Source of the DNA: Martinezella calliandrae | Lineage (GTDB): Bacteria; Pseudomonadota; Alphaproteobacteria; Rhizobiales; Rhizobiaceae | Reading direction: 5' to 3' | DNA length: 33,604 nucleotides | Assembly (NCBI RefSeq): GCF_030272695.1 | Contig: NZ_JARFYN010000067.1 | Span: forward strand, 1-33,604 | In this document: positions 14,862 to 22,372 of the stretch, one piece after another | Position numbering within the stretch: position 1 is the first letter of the stretch | How the letters are laid out: each line of letters starts with the position of its first letter | Made by a program: the position numbers and the translations under genes | Notes under the pieces: generated by a model | Database searches by the model: none | Told to the model about the DNA's origin: nothing | Seen by the model: the letters and a program-made list of their open reading frames with translations, nothing else

Positions 14862-16337
14862 ATGGGGTTCCCGCTCCTTAGCTTCATCGTATTCACGCCT
14901 GCCGCCGGGGCTGTGGTTTTGATGTTTCTGCGCGGCGACGATGCCGTGCGCTGGACGGCGTTGGGTGTCACCCTCCTCGACCTCGCTTTCTCAATCGCCA
15001 TGCTGGCGGGCTTCGACGCCACGAGCAGCACGATGCAGTTCACCGAGATGCGCCCGTGGGTGCCCGCACTCGGCATCACCTATGGGCTCGGCGTCGACGG
15101 AATAAGCGTGCTCTTCGTATTTCTGACGGCGCTATTGAGTTGGATTTGCGTGCTTGCCTCCTGGGTTGCGATCGACCGCAAGGTGAAGGAGTTCATGATC
15201 AGCCTGCTGGTCATGCAGGCGCTGATGCTGGGGGTGTTTTGCGCGCTCGACCTGTTCTTGTTCTATGTGTTCTGGGAGGCGATGCTGATCCCGATGTACC
15301 TGATCATCGGGGTCTGGGGCGGCGAGGGACGGTTCTATGCGGCGTTCAAATTCTTTCTCTACACGCTGGCGGGCAGCCTTCTCTTCCTGATCGGCGTCAT
15401 CGTGCTTTATCTCCACGGCGGCAAGACCTTCGACATCCTCGCCCTCACGGCGCAGGATTTGCCGTTCCAGGTTCAGTCCTGGCTGTTCTTCGCCTTCCTG
15501 GTCGCCTTCGCGGTCAAGGTGCCGATGGTGCCGGTCCATACCTGGCTGCCGGATGCCCATGTGCAGGCGCCGACGGCGGGCAGTATCATCCTCGCCGGCG
15601 TGCTCCTGAAGATGGGCGCCTACGGATTCCTGCGGTTTTCCCTGCCGATGCTGCCGGCGGCGGCGTCGTATTATTCGCCGCTCATGCTCCTGCTTTCGGC
15701 GCTCGCGATCGTCTATGGCGGGTTGCTTGCACTGGCGCAGGACGATCTGAAGAAACTGGTCGCCTATTCCAGCATCAGTCACATGGGCTTCGTGACACTC
15801 GGAATTTTTGCCCTGAACCTCCGCGGGCTCGAGGGCGGCATCCTGCAAATGTTCAATCATGGCGTAACGACGGGCGCGTTGTTCCTCTTCGTCGGCCTGA
15901 TCTACGAGCGGACACATACCCGCAGCATTGCCGATTACGGCGGGTTGATGAAGCTGGCGCCGGTTTATAGCGTGTTTCTTGCGATGTTCACTCTGTCGTC
16001 GATGGCGCTGCCGGGAACGAATTCTTTCGTGGGCGAGCTGCTGGTGCTGTCCGGCGGTTTCGCGGCCAGCCTCGCTGCCGGTGCGGCCGCCGTTCTCGGC
16101 GCATTGCTGGGTGCCGCCTATCTGCTCGGCATGTACGGGAATGTCGCACTCGGTCAGCCCAGCGTCGGCTTGAAGTTGAAGGTACGCGATGTCAATGCCC
16201 GCGAAATGGTCGCGATCTTGCCGCTGGCTGTCTTCGTGCTTTGGGTCGGGTTCTATCCGAAACCCTTCCTCAACATCATCGATGGCTCGGTGCAGCATCT
16301 GCTGGCGCAGGTGCACGCCAAGGGGAGCGGCCAATGA
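14862..16337 (+). CDS. nuoM: NADH-quinone oxidoreductase subunit M
   Basis: A 491-residue antiporter-like proton-pumping subunit of complex I. It shows the TM5 glutamate (Glu139, FWEAMLIPMYLIIGVWGG), TM7 Lys219 (FAVKVPMVPVHTWLPDAH), TM8 Lys250 (AGVLLKMGAYG) and the NuoM-specific TM12 glutamate (Glu392, LPGTNSFVGELLVL). The length matches typical NuoM. A GGGGG stretch precedes the ATG. Its TGA overlaps the nuoN ATG. Confidence 0.95.
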   Translation: MGFPLLSFIVFTPAAGAVVLMFLRGDDAVRWTALGVTLLDLAFSIAMLAGFDATSSTMQFTEMRPWVPALGITYGLGVDGISVLFVFLTALLSWICVLASWVAIDRKVKEFMISLLVMQALMLGVFCALDLFLFYVFWEAMLIPMYLIIGVWGGEGRFYAAFKFFLYTLAGSLLFLIGVIVLYLHGGKTFDILALTAQDLPFQVQSWLFFAFLVAFAVKVPMVPVHTWLPDAHVQAPTAGSIILAGVLLKMGAYGFLRFSLPMLPAAASYYSPLMLLLSALAIVYGGLLALAQDDLKKLVAYSSISHMGFVTLGIFALNLRGLEGGILQMFNHGVTTGALFLFVGLIYERTHTRSIADYGGLMKLAPVYSVFLAMFTLSSMALPGTNSFVGELLVLSGGFAASLAAGAAAVLGALLGAAYLLGMYGNVALGQPSVGLKLKVRDVNAREMVAILPLAVFVLWVGFYPKPFLNIIDGSVQHLLAQVHAKGSGQ

Positions 16338-17773
16338 CTGACGCAGCACTTTTGCAGTCGATCCTTGCGAGCATGCCCGAGATCGTGGTGGTCACCGGAG
16401 CTTGTATCCTGCTGATCCTGGGACAGTTCGTGCTGAAGGAACAGGAATATTTCCTTGTCTTAGCGTCCGTCGCAGTCGTGCTGATCGCCGTGGTTGCGAC
16501 ACTCATGCTGGCGGGCGAGGTGCGGCCGGCCTATGCCGGGATGTTCGTCGCCGACCGATTTGCGGTCTTCTTCAAGCTCGTCTTCTACCTCGCCACCGTT
16601 CTGACATTCCTGCTTTCGCGAAAATATGCCGACATCGAAGGGATCGAGAGCAGTGAATATTATGTGCTGCTGCTATTTGCCCTTTTGGGAATGATGATCA
16701 TGGCCTCGGCGATCGATCTCCTGTCGATCTATGTGGGGCTCGAACTGATGGTGCTTTGCACTTACGTTTTGACCGGCTTCCTGCGAAAGCAGCGTCGGTC
16801 GAACGAAGCGGCGCTGAAATATGTAATCCTTGGCGCCGTGTCGACCGGCATTTTCCTTTACGGCGTTTCCCTGGTCTATGGGCTTACCGGCACGACGCAA
16901 CTGGACGCGATGGCTTTGGCGGCGAGCGGCCATCCGCTCGATCCCGGATTGTTGTTGGCGGTGGTTTTCATCGTCGCGGGCTTGGTCTTCAAGGTCGGCG
17001 CCGTTCCGTTCCATATGTGGTTGCCGGACGTTTATGAAGGCGCGCCGACGACGATCACCGCCTTCATGTCGGTGGGTCCGAAGGCCGCGGGGTTCGCGGT
17101 GATCCTGCGGGTGTTCCTCAACCCTCTCGTCGCAGCCTCCGACGTTTGGATCATCGTTGCTGTCATGGCGGTGGCGACGATGGCGCTTGGCAGTTTCGTG
17201 GCGCTGGTACAGGACAACTTCAAACGCCTTCTCGCCTATTCCAGCATCGCCCATGCCGGCTTCGCCATTTTCGGCGTGGTGGCCGGTGGTCCGGACGGCA
17301 TCGCCAGCGTGATGCTCTACCTGCTGATCTACTCTTTCATGAATATCGGGATTTTCGGTACCGTCATCATGATGCGGAACGCCGATTTCTCGGGCGAAGC
17401 CATCGAAGACTATGCGGGTTTGGCCAAGTCGCATCCCGGGCTTGCGCTTTTGATGCTGCTCTATCTCTTCTCACTGGCCGGCATTCCGCCGACGGCCGGC
17501 TTCTTCGCCAAGTTCTACGTGCTCGTCGCGCTCATCGAGCGAGGCTTCGTCATGCTGGCGGTGATCGCAGTGCTCTTGAGCGCGGTTGCCGCTTATTTCT
17601 ATATCCGCATCGTCATGGTGATCTATATGCGCGAACCGGGGAGAACCTTCGCCCCGGCATTGACGCCATTGGTGCGCGCCACACTCGCCTTCACCGCGGC
17701 CGGCACCATCGGTATCGGCCTATTTCCGTCGTGGTTTCTAAGGCTTGCCCAATATTCGGTGTTCGGCGGCTGA
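16334..17773 (+). CDS. nuoN: NADH-quinone oxidoreductase subunit N
   Basis: A 479-residue antiporter-like subunit that sits next to the NuoA/J/K part of the membrane arm. Markers are the TM5 glutamate (YVGLELMVLCTYVLTGF), TM7 lysine (LVFKVGAVPFHMWLPDVYEGAP) and TM8 lysine (VGPKAAGFAV), then LAYSSIAHAGF. The frame is open upstream to 16241, but ATG 16334 has GGGGAG nearby and overlaps the nuoM stop as ATGA. A 154-base gap follows before nuoA, the largest break in the plus-strand run. Confidence 0.95.
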   Translation: MTDAALLQSILASMPEIVVVTGACILLILGQFVLKEQEYFLVLASVAVVLIAVVATLMLAGEVRPAYAGMFVADRFAVFFKLVFYLATVLTFLLSRKYADIEGIESSEYYVLLLFALLGMMIMASAIDLLSIYVGLELMVLCTYVLTGFLRKQRRSNEAALKYVILGAVSTGIFLYGVSLVYGLTGTTQLDAMALAASGHPLDPGLLLAVVFIVAGLVFKVGAVPFHMWLPDVYEGAPTTITAFMSVGPKAAGFAVILRVFLNPLVAASDVWIIVAVMAVATMALGSFVALVQDNFKRLLAYSSIAHAGFAIFGVVAGGPDGIASVMLYLLIYSFMNIGIFGTVIMMRNADFSGEAIEDYAGLAKSHPGLALLMLLYLFSLAGIPPTAGFFAKFYVLVALIERGFVMLAVIAVLLSAVAAYFYIRIVMVIYMREPGRTFAPALTPLVRATLAFTAAGTIGIGLFPSWFLRLAQYSVFGG

Positions 17774-17810
17774 TCGATTGGATTTGCAATGATCCGCCCG
17801 ACGGAATAAA

Positions 17811-17822
17811 CTCTGATCAGAG
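17811..17822. promoter_or_regulatory. Palindrome in the nuoN-nuoA gap
   Basis: CTCTGATCAGAG is a perfect 12-base palindrome 37 bases after the nuoN stop. The gap may hold an internal control point dividing the membrane-arm genes from the nuoA-G genes, but no promoter hexamers were convincing. Confidence 0.25.
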
Positions 17823-17927
17823 GAAAGGATTGCCCAAACCGCTTCCGGGCGACCGCGCTACCGGTCCCAAACGAGGCCCGTCGCCGCCCGAGGAAAAGCC
17901 CTAGTTGGGTGATCGGTGCAGTGCGAT

Positions 17928-18293
17928 ATGGCTGCAATGGAATTCTTGCCGGTTCTTTTTATGGTCGCCGGAGTGGTCCTGGTGGCGACAGTGACCTTGT
18001 TCGTTTCTTCGCTGCTGCGCCCAGCCAATCCCTATCTCGCGAAGAACATGCCCTATGAATGCGGCATGGACGCAGCCGGCGAGGCTTCCGGCGGCCGCTT
18101 CAGGGTGCCGTTTTTCATTCTCGCGATCCTGCTGGTCGTCTTCGATGTCGAAGCGATGTTCCTGTTTCCCTGGGCCGTCGTCCTCAAAGAGATCGGGCTC
18201 GTCGGCTATGTCGAGATGTTCGTCTTCATGGTGCTGCTGCTCGTGGGTTTCGCCTATGCCTGGCTAAAAGGAGCGCTGGAATGGGAAGCGTAA
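17928..18293 (+). CDS. nuoA: NADH-quinone oxidoreductase subunit A
   Basis: A 121-residue, three-helix subunit next to the quinone site. The conserved loop MPYECGMD (Glu44, Cys45), PFFILAILLVVFDVEAMFLFPWA and the C-terminal FAYAWLKGALEW are typical. The start is uncertain: GTG 17916, ATG 17928 and ATG 17937 are all in frame and none has a clear ribosome binding site; 17928 is the compromise. The end overlaps nuoB by 13 bases. Confidence 0.92.
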   Translation: MAAMEFLPVLFMVAGVVLVATVTLFVSSLLRPANPYLAKNMPYECGMDAAGEASGGRFRVPFFILAILLVVFDVEAMFLFPWAVVLKEIGLVGYVEMFVFMVLLLVGFAYAWLKGALEWEA

Positions 18294-18784
18294 ACAATGC
18301 GATCCGCGACAGTGTGCTGTTCACCACGGCAGACAACATCATAAGCTGGAGCCGAAGATCGGCGCTATGGCCCGAGACCTTCGGCATTGCCTGTTGTGCC
18401 ATCGAGATGATTTCGGCAGGGTGCGCTCGCTACGATCTCGACCGCTTCGGCGTGGTGTTCCGCCCTTCGCCGCGGCAGTCTGACGTGATGATCATCGCCG
18501 GCACCGTGACCCGGAAATTTGCCCCCGTCGTGCGCCGGCTTTATGACCAGATGCCGGAACCGCGCTGGGTGATCGCCATGGGCACCTGCGCTATTTCGGG
18601 CGGGGTCTACAACACTTACGCCGTGGTCCAAGGCTCGGAAACCTTCGTGCCGGTCGATGTGCATGTGCCCGGTTGTCCGCCGCGGCCCGAGGCGCTGATG
18701 CACGGCTTCCTTCTGCTTCAAGAGAAGATCAAGAGGTCCCGCGCGCTGGCCGGGACGCCCCTTGATCGGGTTGCAACATCATGA
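18281..18784 (+). CDS. nuoB: NADH-quinone oxidoreductase subunit B
   Basis: A 167-residue peripheral subunit that carries the terminal [4Fe-4S] cluster N2, which passes electrons to quinone. The four ligands are present: adjacent Cys38 and Cys39 (GIACCAIEM), Cys103 (MGTCAISGG) and Cys132 (VPGCPPRPEAL). AAAGGAG 7 bases before the ATG supports the start inside the end of nuoA. Its TGA overlaps the nuoC ATG. Confidence 0.95.
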   Translation: MGSVNNAIRDSVLFTTADNIISWSRRSALWPETFGIACCAIEMISAGCARYDLDRFGVVFRPSPRQSDVMIIAGTVTRKFAPVVRRLYDQMPEPRWVIAMGTCAISGGVYNTYAVVQGSETFVPVDVHVPGCPPRPEALMHGFLLLQEKIKRSRALAGTPLDRVATS

Positions 18785-19344
18785 GCGCGGGGCAGCCTCT
18801 CAATAGCGCCCTGATCATGGAGCGTTTCGGGGGTGCAATCGAGGATCTCGGCGTTGCGCACGGAGTTCATGCCTTTGCTGTCCCGCCTGTTGCGATCGTC
18901 GAGTTCTGCCGGTTTGTGAAAGAACATCCGGCGCTGCAGTTCAATTTCCTTTCCGACATCTGCGGGGTTGATCATTTTCCCGAAACGCCGCGTTTTGAGG
19001 CAGTCTACCACCTCTATTCGCTAGCCAACCGATGGCGGGTTCGCATCAAGTGCCGTCTCGACGATCCGCCGCGGGTTCCTTCGGTCACGGGCGTATGGCG
19101 TACGGCCAACTGGCATGAGCGCGAGGCGTGGGATATGTACGGCATCAGGTTCGACGGACATCCCGATCTGCGCCGGATTTACATGTGGGAGGGCTTCCAG
19201 GGCTTTCCCCAGCGCAAGGATTTCCCCCTGCGCGGCTACAAGGACAAATTGAATCCTTTCGGTGCCGAAGGTCCGCCGCCGACACAGCCCGACCTTGCCA
19301 CCAGGGATATTCCGCAGAAAGGCCGCTCTAGCCCGGAAAGTTGA
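18781..19344 (+). CDS. nuoC: NADH-quinone oxidoreductase subunit C
   Basis: A 187-residue subunit (30-kDa family) of the connecting module, separate from NuoD here rather than fused. The signature WHEREAWDMYGIRFDGHPDLRRI and the GFPQRKDFPLRGY segment are clear. It has no cofactor of its own. Start ATG overlaps the nuoB stop; nuoD begins one base after its stop. Confidence 0.94.
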   Translation: MSAGQPLNSALIMERFGGAIEDLGVAHGVHAFAVPPVAIVEFCRFVKEHPALQFNFLSDICGVDHFPETPRFEAVYHLYSLANRWRVRIKCRLDDPPRVPSVTGVWRTANWHEREAWDMYGIRFDGHPDLRRIYMWEGFQGFPQRKDFPLRGYKDKLNPFGAEGPPPTQPDLATRDIPQKGRSSPES

Positions 19345-19345
19345 G

Positions 19346-20560
19346 ATGACCGAAGTCACCGAGCTCGATAGGCCGGAAGGTGAAGCGCTCAATACCAAGG
19401 AAGTGCTTCTCAATCTCGGCCCGCAGCACCCCAGCACCCACGGGGTTCTTCGGCTCGTCCTCGAGCTAGACGGCGAGTATGTCGAGCGCGTGGACCCGCA
19501 TATCGGTTACCTCCACCGCGGCACCGAGAAACTGGCGGAGAGCTTTACCTATACGCAGATTTTCCCGCTGACGGACCGGCTCGATTATCTCTGCCCGCCC
19601 TCCAACAACCTGGCCTTCGCACTGGCGGTGGAGAAACTCCTCGGCATAGAGGCGCCGCCGCGCGCGCAATATATCCGGGTGATGATGGCCGAGCTGGCGC
19701 GGATTTCCGGCCATCTCCTGATCACCGGTGCGTTGCCTATGGACCTCGGCGCCATGACCGCGCTCCTTTACGCCATGCGCGAGCGCGAAATGATCATGGA
19801 CCTGATGGAAATGATTACCGGTGCGCGCATGCACACCTCGTTTTGCAGGGTTGGCGGGGTGCGCGAAGACCTGCCTGACGGTTTCCTTCAAAAGATCAGG
19901 GAGTTCTGCGACATCTTCCCCAACCGGATTCGCGACTATGAGCGATTGCTCGAAGATAACAGGGTGTTCCTGAAGCGCACGCAAGGAATAGGCGTGATCT
20001 CAGCCGAGGACGCCATCGATCTCGGCCTGAGCGGCCCGAACCTGCGTGCTTGCGGAACCGATTGGGACATTCGTCGCGACGAACCATACGAGATTTATGA
20101 CCGGCTCGATTTCAACGTCATCACCCGCAAAGAGGGTGATTGCTACGCGCGCTGGCAATGCCGGGTCGACGAGATGCGCGAAAGCATCCGGATAATCGAA
20201 CAGTGCATCGAGCAGATGCCTGAGGGGCGGTTCCTGATCGACATGCCGACAATCGCCTTCCCGTTAGACAAGGATCGGGTGCACTGCTCGATGGAGGCTC
20301 TCATCCAGCATTTCGACTTGTCCGCCTACGGCTTTAACGTGCCAAAGGGCGAGGTCTATTCGGCGATCGAAGCGCCGAAGGGCGAGCTCGGCTTCTATAT
20401 CATCAGCGACGGGTCGCCTAAGCCGTTCCGCATGAAGGTGCGGGCACCCTCGTTCGTCAACCTTCAGGGGCTTTTCGGGGTCACCAACGCCCGCTACCTG
20501 GCGGACATGATCGCTGTGCTCGGCAGCCTCGATCCCGTGATGGCGGAAGTGGACAAGTAG
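19346..20560 (+). CDS. nuoD: NADH-quinone oxidoreductase subunit D
   Basis: A 404-residue subunit (49-kDa family, related to hydrogenase large subunits) that forms the quinone pocket with NuoB. Markers are LLNLGPQHPSTHGVLRLVLELDGE, IGYLHRGTEKLAE, and the late SDGSPKPFRMKVRAPSFVNLQ. The start at 19346 gives a family-like N-terminus; the upstream open frame belongs to the nuoC region. The end lacks the exact VFGEIDR of many homologues and reads DPVMAEVDK. Confidence 0.95.
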   Translation: MTEVTELDRPEGEALNTKEVLLNLGPQHPSTHGVLRLVLELDGEYVERVDPHIGYLHRGTEKLAESFTYTQIFPLTDRLDYLCPPSNNLAFALAVEKLLGIEAPPRAQYIRVMMAELARISGHLLITGALPMDLGAMTALLYAMREREMIMDLMEMITGARMHTSFCRVGGVREDLPDGFLQKIREFCDIFPNRIRDYERLLEDNRVFLKRTQGIGVISAEDAIDLGLSGPNLRACGTDWDIRRDEPYEIYDRLDFNVITRKEGDCYARWQCRVDEMRESIRIIEQCIEQMPEGRFLIDMPTIAFPLDKDRVHCSMEALIQHFDLSAYGFNVPKGEVYSAIEAPKGELGFYIISDGSPKPFRMKVRAPSFVNLQGLFGVTNARYLADMIAVLGSLDPVMAEVDK

Positions 20561-20576
20561 CAGGGGTTTGGACGCG

Positions 20577-21077
20577 ATGACCATGCGCGAAAAGATCGAA
20601 GAGGCGGCAGTGCGCTATCCCGACCGGCGCTCGGCGATCATGCCCGCCCTTTTGATCGCCCAGAGAGAACATGGCCATCTGCCCGGCGCTGTGCTGGAAG
20701 AGGTTGCCGACATTCTCGGAGTCGAGCGGATCTGGGTGTACGAACTGGCGACCTTCTATACCCTTTTCCATACTGAGGCTGTGGGGATGTTCCATCTGCA
20801 GCTTTGCGACAACGTCTCGTGCATGCTGCGCCGATCCGAGGACTTGCTGAGGCATATGGAGGATGTCCTCGGGATCAAGAAGGGCGGCACGACGCCGGAT
20901 GGGCTGTTCACGCTTTCGACCGTCGAATGCCTGGGAGCGTGCGAGATGGCGCCGGTGATGCAGGTTGGCGACGATTACCACGGCGACCTCGATGTCGCCC
21001 GGATAGACGCGCTCTTGAACAGCCTGCGGGCAACAGCAGGCGTTGATCATGCCTCTATCCCGCCGCCGGGAGAGTAA
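20577..21077 (+). CDS. nuoE: NADH-quinone oxidoreductase subunit E
   Basis: A 166-residue thioredoxin-like [2Fe-2S] subunit of the NADH-dehydrogenase module. The N1a ligands follow the family pattern: Cys77 and Cys82 (C-x4-C) and Cys118 and Cys122 (C-x3-C). ATG 20577 lies 10 bases after AGGGG and is preferred over TTG 20568, which is only one base from it. nuoF begins four bases after its stop. Confidence 0.94.
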   Translation: MTMREKIEEAAVRYPDRRSAIMPALLIAQREHGHLPGAVLEEVADILGVERIWVYELATFYTLFHTEAVGMFHLQLCDNVSCMLRRSEDLLRHMEDVLGIKKGGTTPDGLFTLSTVECLGACEMAPVMQVGDDYHGDLDVARIDALLNSLRATAGVDHASIPPPGE

Positions 21078-21081
21078 CGCC

Positions 21082-22347
21082 ATGTTCGAGCCGGTTCTTC
21101 TCAAAAATATTGATTTTGCCGACGGCCGGTCGCTGTCGAATTATGAGGCTGGCGGGGGGTACCAGGCGCTGGCGAAGGTGCTGCGCGAGTACACGCCGGA
21201 CGAGGTCATCGACCTTGTCAAACGGTCTAACCTGCGCGGTCGCGGCGGCGCCGGATTTCCCACAGGCATGAAGTGGAGTTTCGTGCCGAAGCGGGCCGAC
21301 AAGCCGAAATATTTGTGCTGCAATGCCGATGAGGGCGAGCCGGGCACCTTCAAGGACCGCATCATCATGGAGCGTGACCCGCACCAGCTCATAGAGGGGC
21401 TGGCGGTCAGCGCCTACGCGATTGGAGCCGAAATCGCCTATGTCTATGTGCGCGGAGAATATGTGACGGCGATACGCCACCTCGAGCGGGCGATCGCCGA
21501 GGCTGATGAAAAGCATTATCTCGGAAGGGGCGTACTGGGCTCGGATTTTAATTTCGCCATACACATCCACTGCGGCGCCGGCGCCTATATCTGCGGCGAG
21601 GAGACCGCCATGCTTGAATCGCTTGAGGGCAAGCGGGCGCAGCCGCGATTGAAACCGCCATTTCCGGCCGTGGCCGGGCTCTACGCCAGCCCGACCGTGA
21701 TCAACAATGTCGAGACGCTCGTTTGCGTGCCGCATATCATTATGCGGGGGCCGGACTGGTTTCGGGGTATCGGGCCGGACAAAAGCCCCGGACCGAAGCT
21801 TTACTGCCTCAGTGGGCAGGTGCGCGGCCCCGGCCTCTACGAATTGCCAATGGGCATACCACTGCGCGAACTGGTCGAGGACTATGGCGGTGGCGCGCTG
21901 CCGGGGCGCAGGATCAAGGCGGTTATCCCCGGCGGGGTTTCGGCGCCGATGATTCCGGAGCGCGGTCTCGACGTGGGGATGGATTTCGACTCGCTGGCCG
22001 CCGCAGGCTCGATGCTCGGCTCTGCCGGAGTGATCGTGATCGACGACTCGACTTGCATGGTCAAGGTCGCCACCCGGATCATCGAGTTCTTCCACCATGA
22101 GTCCTGCGGCAAGTGTACGCCATGCCGCGAGGGGCTGGACTGGGTCGTGAAAGTACTGCACCGGATCGAGGCGGGGCAGGGCGCGCCTGGCGATCTGGAC
22201 CAGCTCAAGGCGCTCTGCAAAGGCATTTTCGGCAATACTTTCTGCGCTCTGGGCGATGGCGCGGCCATGGGGCTAAGGGCGGCGCTGGAGCATTTCGAAG
22301 GCGAATTCGTCACCCATATCGAGGAGCGGAGGTGCCCGTTCCACTGA
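21082..22347 (+). CDS. nuoF: NADH-quinone oxidoreductase subunit F
   Basis: A 421-residue catalytic subunit that binds NADH, FMN and cluster N3. GRGGAGFPTGMKW (53 onward) is the nucleotide-binding glycine-rich motif, CNADEGEPGTFKDR follows, and the N3 cysteines are in ESCGKCTPCREG and GNTFCALGDGAA. GGGAG upstream supports ATG 21082. The presence of NuoE, F and G means the enzyme takes electrons from NADH rather than ferredoxin or F420. Confidence 0.96.
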   Translation: MFEPVLLKNIDFADGRSLSNYEAGGGYQALAKVLREYTPDEVIDLVKRSNLRGRGGAGFPTGMKWSFVPKRADKPKYLCCNADEGEPGTFKDRIIMERDPHQLIEGLAVSAYAIGAEIAYVYVRGEYVTAIRHLERAIAEADEKHYLGRGVLGSDFNFAIHIHCGAGAYICGEETAMLESLEGKRAQPRLKPPFPAVAGLYASPTVINNVETLVCVPHIIMRGPDWFRGIGPDKSPGPKLYCLSGQVRGPGLYELPMGIPLRELVEDYGGGALPGRRIKAVIPGGVSAPMIPERGLDVGMDFDSLAAAGSMLGSAGVIVIDDSTCMVKVATRIIEFFHHESCGKCTPCREGLDWVVKVLHRIEAGQGAPGDLDQLKALCKGIFGNTFCALGDGAAMGLRAALEHFEGEFVTHIEERRCPFH

Positions 22348-22372
22348 AGAGCATGAGAGGCGTGAGGAAGCC

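Noticed and set aside
15132..16349. Minus-strand open frame of 405 codons opposite nuoM
   Set aside because: Same antisense pattern; nuoM is unambiguous.
21055..22161. Minus-strand open frame of 368 codons opposite nuoF
   Set aside because: NuoF motifs on the plus strand are decisive; the antisense frame shows no family features.
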